The notes: a model not told the origin generated them from the sequence alone. Shown: positions 26,702 through 36,908, counted from the stretch's first letter. The stretch is 64,000 nt of DNA from an uncultured Paracoccaceae bacterium (GCA_947489325.1 CANLDA010000010.1:78392-142391); one strand, 5' to 3'. Program-made: numbers and translations.

Positions 26702-26808
26702 ATCATTTCTCCTTGATACTTTGATAATCACTAAATCTTATATAGGTGAATATGCCGCTTTCACGCCAATCAATATGCTTTCCCTTATGTTAGTTCAGGT
26801 ATCATATA

Positions 26809-27678
26809 ATGGACTGGTCACGAATACCCTCACTTGCCGCTTTGCGTGCATTCGAAGCTGCGGCACGCCATCAAAGCTTCAGCAAGGCAGCTGCAGAACT
26901 GAATGTCACCCATGCGGCGATTGCCCATCACGTCCGAAGTCTTGAGGCAGAGTTTTCTCAGAGCTTGATGATCCGCGAGGGGCGCGGAATTGCCACAACG
27001 TCAATCGGCGCCCGGTTGGCCGAGGATTTGCAAACTGGATTTGCAGCAATCGCCGATGGTGTAGAAAATCTTCGCTCTATTGGGGAACAAAGGCCTCTTA
27101 ACATTGCCGTAACCCCGGTGTTTGCTGCGAATTGGCTGATGCCACGCATCGGAGAGTTCTGGGCACAGAACCCGGAAATTTCACTGAACATCAATCCCAG
27201 TATTGACCTCGTTGATCTGCGAAAAAGCGGAACGGATATGGCCATCAGATATGGCAACGGAATCTGGCCCAATGTCAGCGCACAGCTTCTTACTGACGGG
27301 GATTTCTGGGTTGTCGCACATCCTGATCTGGTCAAGGACAGAAAGGTGAACTGCCTGTCGGATGTGGTTGGGCTGCCTTGGGTCATGGAACACCAAATGA
27401 TGGAGCGCAAAGCCTTGGTCGAACGGGAAGGCGTTGATTTTGACAAGGTAAAGCTGACACTTTTGAACACCAATGCATTGGTGTTGTCAGCTGTTGCAGC
27501 CAAACTTGGGGTTACGGTTCAACCAAAGTCCATCGTTGAGCGTGAAATCGCTTCTGGGGATTTGGTCAAAATATGTGCTCTTCACCAGAAAAACCTTGGT
27601 TACTACATGGTTACTTTGCCGGATCGACAGCCCAAGGGATTACGTGAATTTATTAAGTGGCTTCGATCAAACAAGTGA
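26809..27678 (+). CDS. LysR-family regulator (GcvA-like)
   Basis: A 289-residue regulator beginning MDWSRIPSLAALRAFEAAAR. The helix-turn-helix SFSKAAAELNVTHAAIAHHV and the GcvA-type effector domain (FAANWLMPRIGEFW, DMAIRYGNGIW) are clear. It converges with the serine hydrolase gene, with two bases between their stops, and is divergent from the LysR remnant. It may control the transporter/acyl-CoA operon ending at 27681, but no direct evidence is visible. Confidence 0.88.
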   Translation: MDWSRIPSLAALRAFEAAARHQSFSKAAAELNVTHAAIAHHVRSLEAEFSQSLMIREGRGIATTSIGARLAEDLQTGFAAIADGVENLRSIGEQRPLNIAVTPVFAANWLMPRIGEFWAQNPEISLNINPSIDLVDLRKSGTDMAIRYGNGIWPNVSAQLLTDGDFWVVAHPDLVKDRKVNCLSDVVGLPWVMEHQMMERKALVEREGVDFDKVKLTLLNTNALVLSAVAAKLGVTVQPKSIVEREIASGDLVKICALHQKNLGYYMVTLPDRQPKGLREFIKWLRSNK

Positions 27679-27680
27679 CG

Positions 27681-28823
27681 TCAGGCAACTGCGGTGCATA
27701 TCTGTCGTAAGACATTGGCAACTTGGCTCATGTAGGTGTCATCGTATCCTGCCTCGTTTTGCAGAACACTCAGAAAGGCACAAGAGATTCCGGTTTGCGT
27801 GTCCGTCAACAGGAATTGCCCGCCGTAACCTGCGTGCCCAGCCAAACGCCCATCTGTCATTAAGTGATTGGAATATTTCAACCAATCTTTGGGCGCTGAA
27901 AGCGCAGGCGCGGTGCGCGTAAGGCTGTGATCAAGAAATATTGAATTTGCCACGGGATTGCCGAACAAATCAGTGCCCCCACGTGCAATGAATTGGCCAA
28001 AGCGGGCAAGATCCCGCGCGCTTAGGCATCCGCCACCAGAGAATGCCGGATAACCATCTTTGCTGCAACTGATGTAAAATGCCCCTTCATACCCAACCGC
28101 ATCCGCGATCTGTTCAATCTGCGCAGCCAATGAAATCGGCGACACAGAGGCCGCGATCAATGTCAGAACATCGGTATTGGCAGATTTGTAATCCGCTTGG
28201 GTCACTGGACCAGCGTCCACAAACCCTGTGATGGATGCCGCGAACTCTTGCAGAGTGATTTCATCTTGCTCAAGCGCGGGCAAACGCCAGCCAAGGGCAA
28301 TTTCTTCACTGTAACAGTCAGAGTTTGGATCAGAATAATCCTCGGTAAAGTCGTTGGTGACGGCCATATCCAAAAGGGATTGAACCGTGGCCTCACCATA
28401 GCCTGACCCGATAAAAGGCAGATAATCAGAGACCCGCGCCTCAAGCGACAACGCCCCCTGTTCCAGCAAACGGCCAATGATCAGATGAACATGCAACTTG
28501 GTTACTGATTGGATGGAATGTGGGTGTGTGGAGGAAAAATCCGGGGCGGCGGCCTCTAGGATGATCTGATTGTCACGCAGACAACAAATTGCTGAAAAGG
28601 CCGGATGTGCCATCAATTCTGCCAGATCGGGAACGTGTTTCGTCATATCCTGAGGGGCAGGTTCCAACGACAACACATTGCGCGACCTGACCATCAGACT
28701 GCGCCGAAACAGGCGGTGCGCATTGTGAAACCCATGGCGGCGATGCGCAGGCTGGTTCCAGCGTTGTTTGTTATCGGCACCGACGGCCAAATCGGGGTTT
28801 GAAGTAATCCCTTTTTGGGTCAT
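27681..28823 (-). CDS. Serine hydrolase, beta-lactamase/esterase family
   Basis: A 380-residue protein of the class C beta-lactamase/DD-peptidase fold. The S-x-x-K nucleophile motif is SVTK near residue 105; YKSAN near 210 fills the Y-x-N role, and GHAGYGGQF near 350 replaces the KTG box. The first 50 residues are poorly structured, and a downstream ATG (MTKHVPDL) is a possible alternative start, but the first ATG overlaps the stop of the acyl-CoA synthetase gene (ATGA), which supports coupling. No signal peptide. Members of this family hydrolyse esters or amides; here it could cleave an acylated betaine or a CoA/ester intermediate. Confidence 0.8.
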   Translation of the reverse strand: MTQKGITSNPDLAVGADNKQRWNQPAHRRHGFHNAHRLFRRSLMVRSRNVLSLEPAPQDMTKHVPDLAELMAHPAFSAICCLRDNQIILEAAAPDFSSTHPHSIQSVTKLHVHLIIGRLLEQGALSLEARVSDYLPFIGSGYGEATVQSLLDMAVTNDFTEDYSDPNSDCYSEEIALGWRLPALEQDEITLQEFAASITGFVDAGPVTQADYKSANTDVLTLIAASVSPISLAAQIEQIADAVGYEGAFYISCSKDGYPAFSGGGCLSARDLARFGQFIARGGTDLFGNPVANSIFLDHSLTRTAPALSAPKDWLKYSNHLMTDGRLAGHAGYGGQFLLTDTQTGISCAFLSVLQNEAGYDDTYMSQVANVLRQICTAVA

Positions 28824-30910
28824 GACATGGCCACCTGGATCAGGGCATCAATTGCAACGATGTGGTCTGGATACACAAAAACCGGGTTAATCTCTAACTC
28901 GGTCACAATTTCACGCTCTTGCAAGAAGGCCTCGCACAAGGTGTGGATTGCCGCCGCGATCTGCGCGAGATTCGCACACTCACGCCCTCGGAACCCGTTT
29001 AATAAACGCGCTACCCGCAAAGAGCGAAGCGCGCCTTCGATCACATCAGGAGTGGCAGGCAGCAAAAGCGTGCACACATCACCCACAAGTTCAGTTAGAA
29101 TGCCCCCGCTGCCTAACACCAATGCTGGACCAAATTGCGGATCCGAGCGAAGCGTTACGATCAGCTCTGCCAGTGGCGTTGGCGACATAGCTTCGATCAA
29201 AAACATGTCCGAAACAGCCGATGGATCATGGTCTGTGACTGCTTTGACCATCTTTGTCAGAGCTTCATCAAGCGATTTGAGATCACAAATATTCAAAGCC
29301 ACCGCACCGGCCTCTGTCTTATGTGCAAGATGCGGCGACATCATTTTGAGCACCACCGGAAACCCGATCTCTTGTGCAAGATCATCCACCATGTCGGCCG
29401 CGACAGCCCGGCCACGTGGCACCGGAACACCGCGTGCTGCCAGCCATGATTTACCCTGATCTTCTGTCAGCATCTTCTGTGCGCTTGAAGCCACAGGCGG
29501 TAACAAGGCGGCAGGTCGTTGCGCCGCAATTCTGTCTCGGGCTTGGGTCCATTTGGCCGCATCGCGCATGGCATTCAGGGTTTCATGGATACCTTGCATC
29601 GGGGCCACGCCCTGCGAGATCAAATGTCGGCGTGTTTCCTTATCAAGATTTTCAGGTAACGTGGCACAAATTGCCGCTGGAATGTTCTGCTCTTTGGCCG
29701 CCTGCGCAAATGCGCCTGCGTCATTCTGATAATAAATCTTAGATGCATCCAGCCCTGCGGCGGGATAATCTTGCACCAAAACCGCGGCATCGGCCCCAAT
29801 AGTTTCCATTGTCTTGGAAAAGACCGGATAGGTGTTTTCTGGCTGTCCCCAAATCGGGGTTGTGTAATCCAACGGATTTGAAACGGTCGCAATATCAGGC
29901 AATAACTTGGATAGGGCGGCATGCCCTTCAGCACTGACGTTAGGAAAGGTCAGTCCGATTTTTTCGGCATGATCCGCAAGCATCGTGGCCCCGCCACCAG
30001 AACAAGTAAAGCCTGCCACTGTTTCCCCAGCAGGTGCACCGACCACGCATAAATATTTCAGGGTTTCCAAAAACTGCGAAGGGTTCGTAACCCCAATGAC
30101 ACCTGTACGTGCAAACAGTGCTTCGTACAGGTCGTTTGATCCTGAAAGGGATCCTGTATGGCTGATCGTCAGGGTCGCGCCAATGTCCGAACTGCCTGTC
30201 TTAAGCGCCACAACCGGCACGCCCTTGTCCAGCGCTTTAAGAGCCGCACGTTCAAACGCCGGGATGTCCTGCAACCCTTCGATATGCAACCCAATGGCGC
30301 GCACGACTGGATCATCGGCAAATGTATCCAGAAAATCCTCAAGTCCCAGCACCGCCTGATTACCCGCCGAAACCATATAGGCCAGTGGCAAAGAGCGTGC
30401 GCTCATCGTGATGTCAGAGGAAAACATACCCGATTGCGTGATGATTGCCGCACCGTACCCCGGAGACCAGCCACCATGCTCAAACGACCACAGGGCAGCA
30501 TTGTCGATATAGTTGATCATCCCGTAACAATTGGGACCAATCAGCGCCATATCACCTGTGGCCTCGATCAAAGACTGTTCAACCTCGGCGTCGCCGGTTT
30601 CTTTGAAGCCTGCGGAAAAACACACCACGCCACCAACGCCCATCTTTGCCAGTTCTTGCAGAGCTGCCACCACACCGTTTGCCGGGATGGCCAGATAAAC
30701 CGCGTCTGGCACCTCTGGCAAATCGGCAAGTGAGGGCACACACGGCACACCGTCCAGATCTGCACGCTTGGGGTTCACCGCCCACATCTTGCCTGCAAAG
30801 CCACGTCGCCGGGCCTCGCGAACAGCGATGGTTGCATCACGACCACCCACAAAGGCGATGTGGCGGGGTTTCAGCAATCGCTGGAAATTGGCGCGCCGCT
30901 CCGGGGTCAT
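28820..30910 (-). CDS. ADP-forming acyl-CoA synthetase (acetate-CoA ligase family)
   Basis: A 696-residue single-chain enzyme. It has an N-terminal CoA-binding domain (HIAFVGGRDATIAVREA, AIPANGVVAAL), a succinyl-CoA ligase-like core with the phosphorylated His in LTISHTGSLSGS near residue 250, and a C-terminal ATP-grasp domain (GFPVVLKMMSPHLAHKTEAG, VLGSGGILTEL). It couples ATP to ADP and Pi with formation of an acyl-CoA. In this carnitine-like cluster it may take the place of the AMP-forming betaine CoA ligase CaiC. ATGA overlaps link it to the genes on both sides. Confidence 0.87.
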   Translation of the reverse strand: MTPERRANFQRLLKPRHIAFVGGRDATIAVREARRRGFAGKMWAVNPKRADLDGVPCVPSLADLPEVPDAVYLAIPANGVVAALQELAKMGVGGVVCFSAGFKETGDAEVEQSLIEATGDMALIGPNCYGMINYIDNAALWSFEHGGWSPGYGAAIITQSGMFSSDITMSARSLPLAYMVSAGNQAVLGLEDFLDTFADDPVVRAIGLHIEGLQDIPAFERAALKALDKGVPVVALKTGSSDIGATLTISHTGSLSGSNDLYEALFARTGVIGVTNPSQFLETLKYLCVVGAPAGETVAGFTCSGGGATMLADHAEKIGLTFPNVSAEGHAALSKLLPDIATVSNPLDYTTPIWGQPENTYPVFSKTMETIGADAAVLVQDYPAAGLDASKIYYQNDAGAFAQAAKEQNIPAAICATLPENLDKETRRHLISQGVAPMQGIHETLNAMRDAAKWTQARDRIAAQRPAALLPPVASSAQKMLTEDQGKSWLAARGVPVPRGRAVAADMVDDLAQEIGFPVVLKMMSPHLAHKTEAGAVALNICDLKSLDEALTKMVKAVTDHDPSAVSDMFLIEAMSPTPLAELIVTLRSDPQFGPALVLGSGGILTELVGDVCTLLLPATPDVIEGALRSLRVARLLNGFRGRECANLAQIAAAIHTLCEAFLQEREIVTELEINPVFVYPDHIVAIDALIQVAMS

Positions 30911-32082
30911 GCACCAAGGGGCCGCAAAATGGAACGCGTTATGATGTGGCGCTGAATTTCTGATGTCCCGTCCCAGATACGCTCCAGACGGCTGTCGCGC
31001 CAGAAACGTTGAATGGGCAATTCTTCCATCAATCCCATACCGCCGTAAATCTGCACTGCGTCATCTGCGATCTTGCCCAGCATCTCAGAGCAAAAGACCT
31101 TGATCATGGCGGCATCTGCGTCACTCATCATGCCTTTTTCAGCGCGGGCAACTGCGTCTTTGACCATCAAATCAGCGGCGCGCAAGTTGATTGCCCCATC
31201 CGCCAGACGGAACCCCGTGGCCTGAAATGCGCCGATGGGCTTGCCAAATTGTTTGCGGGATGCAGCCCATTCTGTGGCCATTTCCAGAATGCGCTCGGCC
31301 TTACCGCAACAAGTTGCCCCGACCCAAATGCGACCCATACCCAGCCATTTTCCAGCAAGTCCCAGACCACGGCCTTCTTCACCAAGCAGCTGACCGGGGC
31401 CAAGACGGACATTGTCAAAATGTAATTCAAACGTCTTGTATCCGCGATAGCTCACGCATTTTGTGCCCTCGCGACACTCAAAACCCGCTGTGCCCACATC
31501 AACCAAAAAGGCTGTGACCCGTTTACGAGGGCCGCGCGAGGTTTCATCTTCGCCTGTCGCCGCAAAAACGATGGCAAAATCTGGCATGCACGGCCCAGAT
31601 ATGAAATGCTTGGACCCGTTCAATATCCAATCATCCCCATCACGGCGCGCGTTGGTCTTCATGCCCATCACGTCCGATCCGGCATCCGGCTCGGTCAACG
31701 CAAACAATTCACGTTTCTCTCCACGTATCGCTGGCAGCAGATATTGTTCGCGCTGGTCCCCTTCGCACGCCATCAACAGTTCAGTTGGGCGGGCGGCCCA
31801 GCTTTGCAACGCATGGCTCGTGCGTCCATATTCACGTTCTATCAGCGACATCTGACCATAGCCCAAACCACCGCCGCCAACCTCTTCTGGCAGGTTGCAG
31901 GCAAACAGTCCCAACTCATGAGATTTTGCTTCAATCTGACGCCCAATCTCTTCGGGAACATAGCCCAGCCGATCCACTTCTTCTTCATGTGGATACATCT
32001 CTGTTTCCACGAAACGGCGCACTGTATTGACCAACAGGTCGGTTTCGTGACTGGTTTCCATATTCATAGGACCCTCATTCAT
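30907..32082 (-). CDS. Acyl-CoA dehydrogenase (CaiA-like)
   Basis: About 391 residues. The flavin-binding block ALTEPDAGSDVMGMKTNA and the C-terminal YGGMGLMEELPIQRFWRDSR with IWDGTSEIQ are standard for acyl-CoA dehydrogenases. The first ATG overlaps the permease stop (ATGA), but an ATG at 32067 has GAGGG four bases upstream and is the better start, giving 386 residues. With CaiD and CoA-activating enzymes in the same cluster, a role in reducing or forming the double bond of gamma-butyrobetainyl/crotonobetainyl-CoA is plausible. Another acyl-CoA substrate cannot be ruled out. Confidence 0.88.
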   Translation of the reverse strand: MNEGPMNMETSHETDLLVNTVRRFVETEMYPHEEEVDRLGYVPEEIGRQIEAKSHELGLFACNLPEEVGGGGLGYGQMSLIEREYGRTSHALQSWAARPTELLMACEGDQREQYLLPAIRGEKRELFALTEPDAGSDVMGMKTNARRDGDDWILNGSKHFISGPCMPDFAIVFAATGEDETSRGPRKRVTAFLVDVGTAGFECREGTKCVSYRGYKTFELHFDNVRLGPGQLLGEEGRGLGLAGKWLGMGRIWVGATCCGKAERILEMATEWAASRKQFGKPIGAFQATGFRLADGAINLRAADLMVKDAVARAEKGMMSDADAAMIKVFCSEMLGKIADDAVQIYGGMGLMEELPIQRFWRDSRLERIWDGTSEIQRHIITRSILRPLGA

Positions 32083-32876
32083 TGGGCTTGGGTTTTGGCA
32101 TTGCGGCGCGACATGATCGCAAAGACCACAAAGGCAACCAAAGTGATGGCAATCAGAACCACAGCGGCGGCGGCCACCGTTGGATCGGTGTTTTCACGGA
32201 TGCCATTCCACATGCGGCGCGGCAGCGTGTAGACGCTGTATTTTGAGATGAACAATGTCACCACAATCTCGTCCCAACTAAGGATGAAGGCAAACAACGC
32301 CCCTGCAAACACGCCCGGTTTGATGGATGGCAAGATCACCCAGCGCATGGTGGTCCAATTGGACGCACCAAGGTTTTTGGACGCTTGTTCCAGCTTGGGG
32401 TCAAACGTCGCCAGCGATGCGCTGACTGTGATCAGGACCATAGGTGCCGCAAGGATGGTGTGGGCGAGGATCAGTCCCGCATAACTGTCCAGCAATCCAA
32501 GCGGGATCCAAAGGCGATAAAATGCCATGGCCGAAATAATCTGCGGAATGATCAATGGCAACAACAGAAATGCGCGGACCAATTCGCTGTATTTTGACGA
32601 CACCCGCCACAGACCAATTGCACAAAGTGTTCCCAAAAACGTGGCCAACGCTGAGGTTGAAACAGCGATCACACCGCTTTGGAAAAAGCTGGAAAGCCAT
32701 TCTTCGCTGGTGAACAGCTTTTCGAAATGGCGCAGTGACAGTTCTCCTTTGGGCATTGACAGAAATCGCTTGGGTGTCAATGAAACCGGGATTGCTATCA
32801 AGGCAGGTGTGACTAAGAACAACAGCAACACCCACGCGCCTACGCGGTTGAAATGAGAAAACAATCCCGATTTCAT
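32079..32876 (-). CDS. PotC-type ABC transporter permease
   Basis: About 265 residues from the ATG at 32876, which overlaps the stop of the PotB-type gene (ATGA). About six hydrophobic segments are visible, the first being VGAWVLLLFLVTPALIAIPV. The coupling EAA-like motif lies in QASKNLGASNWTTMRWVILP near residue 180. It is the second permease of a spermidine/putrescine-type importer; many such systems in this group move quaternary amines such as carnitine or betaines. Confidence 0.87.
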   Translation of the reverse strand: MKSGLFSHFNRVGAWVLLLFLVTPALIAIPVSLTPKRFLSMPKGELSLRHFEKLFTSEEWLSSFFQSGVIAVSTSALATFLGTLCAIGLWRVSSKYSELVRAFLLLPLIIPQIISAMAFYRLWIPLGLLDSYAGLILAHTILAAPMVLITVSASLATFDPKLEQASKNLGASNWTTMRWVILPSIKPGVFAGALFAFILSWDEIVVTLFISKYSVYTLPRRMWNGIRENTDPTVAAAAVVLIAITLVAFVVFAIMSRRNAKTQAQ

Positions 32877-33721
32877 CTCGTTGTCCCCCCAAATACGGTG
32901 CTGAGCTTCATAAAGCGAGACATCACCCAAAGCATTGCCAGCACTCCAAACAACATCAGTGCGGCCAGCATCGCTGCGGTGCCCCATTTCAACGTGACCA
33001 GCAGTTGCACCGAGATATATTCAGCCACCATCAGAACCTTGCCACCGCCCAACACAGCAGGAGTGACGTAAAACCCAAGGCTCAGGATAAAGACCAACAA
33101 AGTAGAGGCCACCAAGCCCGGCATGGTCAGTGGCAGATAGATGCGCCAGAATGTCTGCGCACCAGATGCACCCAGATTACGCGAGGCATCCATGACCCGC
33201 GTATCCAGCGACTGCATCGACACCAACAAGGGCAAGACGGCATAGGGGATCATATAATGAACCATGCCAATCAGCACGCCCAACTCATTTCGCATAAAGG
33301 CGATGGGTTCAGCGATCAAACCGATGTCTTCAAGCGTGACATTCACCAATCCTCTGCGCCCCAACAGCATCAGCCAGGAAAAGGTGCGCACAAGGATAGA
33401 AATCCAAAAGGACACAAGCAGCAGCGTCAGCATATAACTTTTCTGGCGCTGGTGGCAGTGCACCATGGCATAAGCAATGGAATAGCCCAACGTGACACTG
33501 AACAAGGTGGTGATAATACAAATGCGGACCGTGGTCCAAACGATACGCAGAAGCGCATCACTTTCACCCAGTTTGGCGTAGTTCCCAAACCCCGGTTCAG
33601 GGTCTGTGACACTCAGCCAAAGAATATTCAAAATTGGCCCCAAATACAACGCAACCACAAGCACCAAGAGCGGTGCGATGATCAGCCATCCGGGATGGAA
33701 ATGTCGGGTGAACGATTGCAT
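32873..33721 (-). CDS. PotB-type ABC transporter permease
   Basis: About 282 residues from the ATG at 33721. An N-terminal membrane segment (WLIIAPLLVLVVALYLGPIL) and five further ones are visible; DASRNLGASGAQTFWRIYLP is the EAA-type coupling loop. It follows the binding-protein gene by 56 bases and overlaps the PotC-type gene. First permease of the importer. Confidence 0.87.
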   Translation of the reverse strand: MQSFTRHFHPGWLIIAPLLVLVVALYLGPILNILWLSVTDPEPGFGNYAKLGESDALLRIVWTTVRICIITTLFSVTLGYSIAYAMVHCHQRQKSYMLTLLLVSFWISILVRTFSWLMLLGRRGLVNVTLEDIGLIAEPIAFMRNELGVLIGMVHYMIPYAVLPLLVSMQSLDTRVMDASRNLGASGAQTFWRIYLPLTMPGLVASTLLVFILSLGFYVTPAVLGGGKVLMVAEYISVQLLVTLKWGTAAMLAALMLFGVLAMLWVMSRFMKLSTVFGGTTR

Positions 33722-33777
33722 GAAGGGTCCGTTTGTCGCAAAGGGTAGCCGCCCGCCGAAACGGGCGGCCAATAGGG

Positions 33778-34884
33778 TTAGCTGATCGCCTCAAGGAAGG
33801 CATTCACCGCGTCGCCGCCGTTGTTGCCCCACCATTCAGGATCATTGTAGACAATCTTGTCGATGTTTTTGGCCGAGGTGATCGCATAGTCTTGCTGATC
33901 TTCTGGAATCTGGCCAAATGCAGCCGGGTTTGATGGGGTCATGCCAAGGCAATCAAGCAATGCCAATTGTGCAGGCACGTCTTGGGCTGTGGCGATGAAA
34001 TCCATTACGGCCGCACCGGCAGGGTTGCCCTTGGGCACAATATAGGCGCCGGGCATTGCCAAGGCCTGATTGTTGACCAGTTTGTAACGACCTTCCGTGT
34101 CATTTTCGATGTTGCGGCCACGGTTCTGCCAGATCATGCCCATGGACACTTCGCCGTTCACCACCATGGAATGCGCCGCTGACCCTGATCCCCAATAAAG
34201 GCTGTTGTCCTTGATGGATTTGATTTTGGCCAAGGCGCGATCCATATCAAGCGGATACAACGCATCTCCTGCCACGCCATCCGCCATCAGTGCCGCCTCA
34301 AGCGAGCCGTTAGCCCATTTGTAAAGTGACCGCATTCCGGGGAATTTTTCCGTATCAAAGAAATCCGCCCAGTTCTCTGGCGGATTGTCACCATAAGCTT
34401 CAGTGTCATAGACAAACGCATATCCATAAAGGATAACAGACACACCATGCTCTAGGGCATAACCAGGCAGTGTCTTGTCCTTGGACACTACAGAATAGTC
34501 AATCGGCTCTAGATGACCTGTTGGCCCAAGCGATACCGCATTGAAAAGGTCCGCATCTGCCACGTCTGCCGTAACATTGCCACTGTCGACCATTTCTTTG
34601 ATTTTACCTTCCAGTGGGCCAGAAGTGTCAAACTTCAGACCTTTGCCGGTTTTTGCGGTAAACGCGTCACCAATGGCAGAGCCATGGCATTCCTCAGATT
34701 GGCCACCCCAGTTCCACATCACCACATGATCAGCAGCAGCTTCTGCGTCGCCTGCCATCACAGCAGTCAATGCTACACCTGAAGCACCACACAGGGCCAG
34801 AAACGTCCGGCGATCCATGCGCCCCTCTTTATAGGCGTGGGCGCTATCTTGCAGCATCTCTTTCATGAATTGTTTATCGTGCAT
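33778..34884 (-). CDS. PotD-type periplasmic binding protein, twin-arginine signal
   Basis: About 368 residues; AGGAGG lies five bases before the ATG. The N-terminus has MDRRTFLALCGASGVALTA, a twin-arginine (RRTFL) signal peptide preceded by a longer than usual n-region, with cleavage likely after GDAEA. The mature part is a type 2 binding protein: VVMWNWGGQSEECHG, PENWADFFDTEKFPG, VNGEVSMGMIWQNRGR. The Trp-rich pocket pattern would suit a positively charged quaternary amine. Together with the PotA, PotB and PotC-type genes it forms a complete importer. Confidence 0.87.
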   Translation of the reverse strand: MHDKQFMKEMLQDSAHAYKEGRMDRRTFLALCGASGVALTAVMAGDAEAAADHVVMWNWGGQSEECHGSAIGDAFTAKTGKGLKFDTSGPLEGKIKEMVDSGNVTADVADADLFNAVSLGPTGHLEPIDYSVVSKDKTLPGYALEHGVSVILYGYAFVYDTEAYGDNPPENWADFFDTEKFPGMRSLYKWANGSLEAALMADGVAGDALYPLDMDRALAKIKSIKDNSLYWGSGSAAHSMVVNGEVSMGMIWQNRGRNIENDTEGRYKLVNNQALAMPGAYIVPKGNPAGAAVMDFIATAQDVPAQLALLDCLGMTPSNPAAFGQIPEDQQDYAITSAKNIDKIVYNDPEWWGNNGGDAVNAFLEAIS

Positions 34885-34956
34885 GTCTTCCTCCTATTGG
34901 TTCGGATTACCCGGTTATTTGGATGTGGCACCTTTTGGTGCTCTCTCATTGGGGCG

Positions 34957-35958
34957 CTAGCCCACCTGCAATTCCACAGCGGCAGCATCTGTCCACAACA
35001 GATCAACGGCATCGCCTTCTGCCAGCGTTTCGCTGTTGCGCCACACATCAATATCAACCTCAATTTCAACGCTTTCAGCGGTCTCAACGATGATCCGCTT
35101 CATTGATCCAAAATAGGTGATTGATCGGATAGTGCCGCTCATCCGCGCGTCAGCGTGACCCGTCCCTGCACGCAAGTCGATCTTTTCGGGGCGCAACGCA
35201 AACAGCTTACCATCTTGACGAATAAAGTTGGATTTCCCCAAAAAGCTGGCGGTAAATTCATTGTTGGGGCGTTCATACAGCTCATTCGGCGTGCCGACTT
35301 GTTCAATCGCGCCATCCCGCATGATGACAATACGATCTGACATCGACAGGGCCTCTTCCTGATCGTGGGTGACGTAAATGAACGTGGTGCCAACGCGGCG
35401 GTGAATATCCTTGAGTTGCTCCTGCACCTCAACACGCAGCTTTTTATCAAGAGCGCCCAGAGGTTCATCCAACAACAACACAGGCGGCGAAAAACAAAGA
35501 GCGCGCGCCAAGGCAACACGCTGTTGCTGCCCACCTGACAGTTGCCCGGGTTTACGGTCTGCGAAATCTTGCAATTGAACCAGCTCCAGCATCTCATCAA
35601 CACGGGAACGGATTTCTTCTTGCGGACGTTTGCGGACGCTTAAGGCATACCCAATATTGTCGCGTACACTCATGTGTGGAAACAAAGCATACCCCTGAAA
35701 CACCATGCCAAAATTGCGTTTTTCGGCGGGAACGTCAGAAATCGAAGCCCCATCCAGCGCGATGTCACCTTCTGAAATATCCAGAAACCCTGCGATCATC
35801 ATCAGCAATGTGGTTTTGCCTGATCCAGACGGGCCTAGCAGCGTTAAAAACTCGCCGTTGCGAATATCAAGGCTGATATCGTTGACCGCACGAAAGGCGC
35901 CGAACAATTTAGAGACATTGCGGATTTGCAAACTGCCGATGTTGGTGGAATCAGCCAT
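34957..35958 (-). CDS. PotA-type ABC transporter ATPase
   Basis: A 333-residue ATPase with Walker [10 protein letters not shown], signature [15 protein letters not shown], Walker [13 protein letters not shown] and a C-terminal TOBE-type regulatory domain (residues 270-333, [10 protein letters not shown]). It starts inside the last eight bases of the beta-keto acid cleavage enzyme gene and is followed by a 72-base gap with a small GCACC-AAAA-GGTGC hairpin before the binding-protein gene. Energises the PotB/PotC-type channel. Confidence 0.88.
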   Translation of the reverse strand: MADSTNIGSLQIRNVSKLFGAFRAVNDISLDIRNGEFLTLLGPSGSGKTTLLMMIAGFLDISEGDIALDGASISDVPAEKRNFGMVFQGYALFPHMSVRDNIGYALSVRKRPQEEIRSRVDEMLELVQLQDFADRKPGQLSGGQQQRVALARALCFSPPVLLLDEPLGALDKKLRVEVQEQLKDIHRRVGTTFIYVTHDQEEALSMSDRIVIMRDGAIEQVGTPNELYERPNNEFTASFLGKSNFIRQDGKLFALRPEKIDLRAGTGHADARMSGTIRSITYFGSMKRIIVETAESVEIEVDIDVWRNSETLAEGDAVDLLWTDAAAVELQVG

Positions 35959-36841
35959 TCGCGCCCCGCAGCTTGAGTTTGTTGCGGGCCTCTTGTGGGC
36001 TCAGAATGCGTCCGCCCATGCGTTCAACGATTTCACGCGCGCGGCTCACCAGCTGGCCATTCGTCGCCAACACACCCCGATCCAGATAGATGTTGTCCTC
36101 AAGGCCAACCCGCACGTTGCCTCCAAGCGCAACAGAGGCCGCAGCCATTGGCATCTGACCGCGCCCAATACCAAAACTTGCCCAGCTTGCGCCTTGGGGT
36201 AATTGGGCCTTCATGGCCGCCATGGTTTCAACCGTTTGATCCGCACCCCACGGAATGCCCAGACAAAGCTGGAACATTGGTGGCGCATCAATCAAGCCTT
36301 CCTCGACCATCGCTTTGGCAAACCGGATGTGCCCCAGATCGAACACTTCCAATTCCGGTTTCACACCCCATTCCTGAACCAGCGCCGCCATCTTGCGCAG
36401 CGTGGGGGGGGTGGAAATATAAATCATATCTGTGTCCGAAAAGTTGAGCGTCCCACAATCCAGTGAACAAATATCGGGCATGCATTCCTTGACATGGGCA
36501 AGCCGTTCCTCTGGGCCAATCATATCCGTGCCGGGGCCGGGCATCGCCGGATTTGCCGGATCAGATATCCAATCACCACCCATGCCCGCCGTGATATTAA
36601 TCACCACATCTGTATCGCTGTCGCGCACGCGATCTACGATTTCTTTGAACAGTTTGGGATCACGAGAGCCTTGTCCAGTTTCTGGATCACGCGCATGAAT
36701 GTGCACCGCAGAAGCCCCAGCCTGAGCCGCCTCGATGGCAGCATCTGCGATTTCTTTTGGGGTGACGGGCACATGTGGGCTTTTGCCCGTAGTATCCCCA
36801 GCACCTGTAACCGCACAGGTCAGCACGACGTCGTAATTCAT
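35951..36841 (-). CDS. Beta-keto acid cleavage enzyme (BKACE family)
   Basis: A 296-residue TIM-barrel protein. The zinc ligands H47 and H49 ([17 protein letters not shown]) and the late Glu in [12 protein letters not shown] are visible, as is the [10 protein letters not shown] block. This family condenses a beta-keto acid with acetyl-CoA and splits off acetoacetate plus a new CoA ester. One characterised member acts on dehydrocarnitine, giving betainyl-CoA. Here a carnitine 3-dehydrogenase-like gene lies on the other side of the regulator gene, so dehydrocarnitine is the most likely substrate. First gene of the long minus-strand operon through the transporter to the serine hydrolase. Confidence 0.88.
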   Translation of the reverse strand: MNYDVVLTCAVTGAGDTTGKSPHVPVTPKEIADAAIEAAQAGASAVHIHARDPETGQGSRDPKLFKEIVDRVRDSDTDVVINITAGMGGDWISDPANPAMPGPGTDMIGPEERLAHVKECMPDICSLDCGTLNFSDTDMIYISTPPTLRKMAALVQEWGVKPELEVFDLGHIRFAKAMVEEGLIDAPPMFQLCLGIPWGADQTVETMAAMKAQLPQGASWASFGIGRGQMPMAAASVALGGNVRVGLEDNIYLDRGVLATNGQLVSRAREIVERMGGRILSPQEARNKLKLRGANG

Positions 36842-36866
36842 TTCGCATGTCTCCCTTTTCTCTAGC

Positions 36867-36885
36867 TTGGTGCGGGTTGCACCAA
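36867..36885. promoter_or_regulatory. Inverted repeat in the BKACE/GlxA-type divergent gap
   Basis: TTGGTGC-GGGTT-GCACCAA, a perfect 7-5-7 inverted repeat 26 bases upstream of the cleavage enzyme start on the minus strand. It lies in the gap shared with the GlxA-type regulator gene and may be an operator, distinct from the neighbouring TTGTCG motif. Confidence 0.5.
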
Positions 36886-36890
36886 AAAAG

Positions 36891-36908
36891 TTGTCGATTT
36901 TCCGACAA
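36891..36908. promoter_or_regulatory. Shared TTGTCG...CGACAA motif, copy 1
   Basis: TTGTCG-ATTTTC-CGACAA, a dyad in the gap between the cleavage-enzyme operon and the GlxA-type regulator. The same core, TTGTCG(T)ATTTTCCG(A/G)CA, recurs on the minus strand at 43514-43531 in the other divergent promoter of this cluster. It is a candidate binding site for the GlxA-type regulator. Confidence 0.55.
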
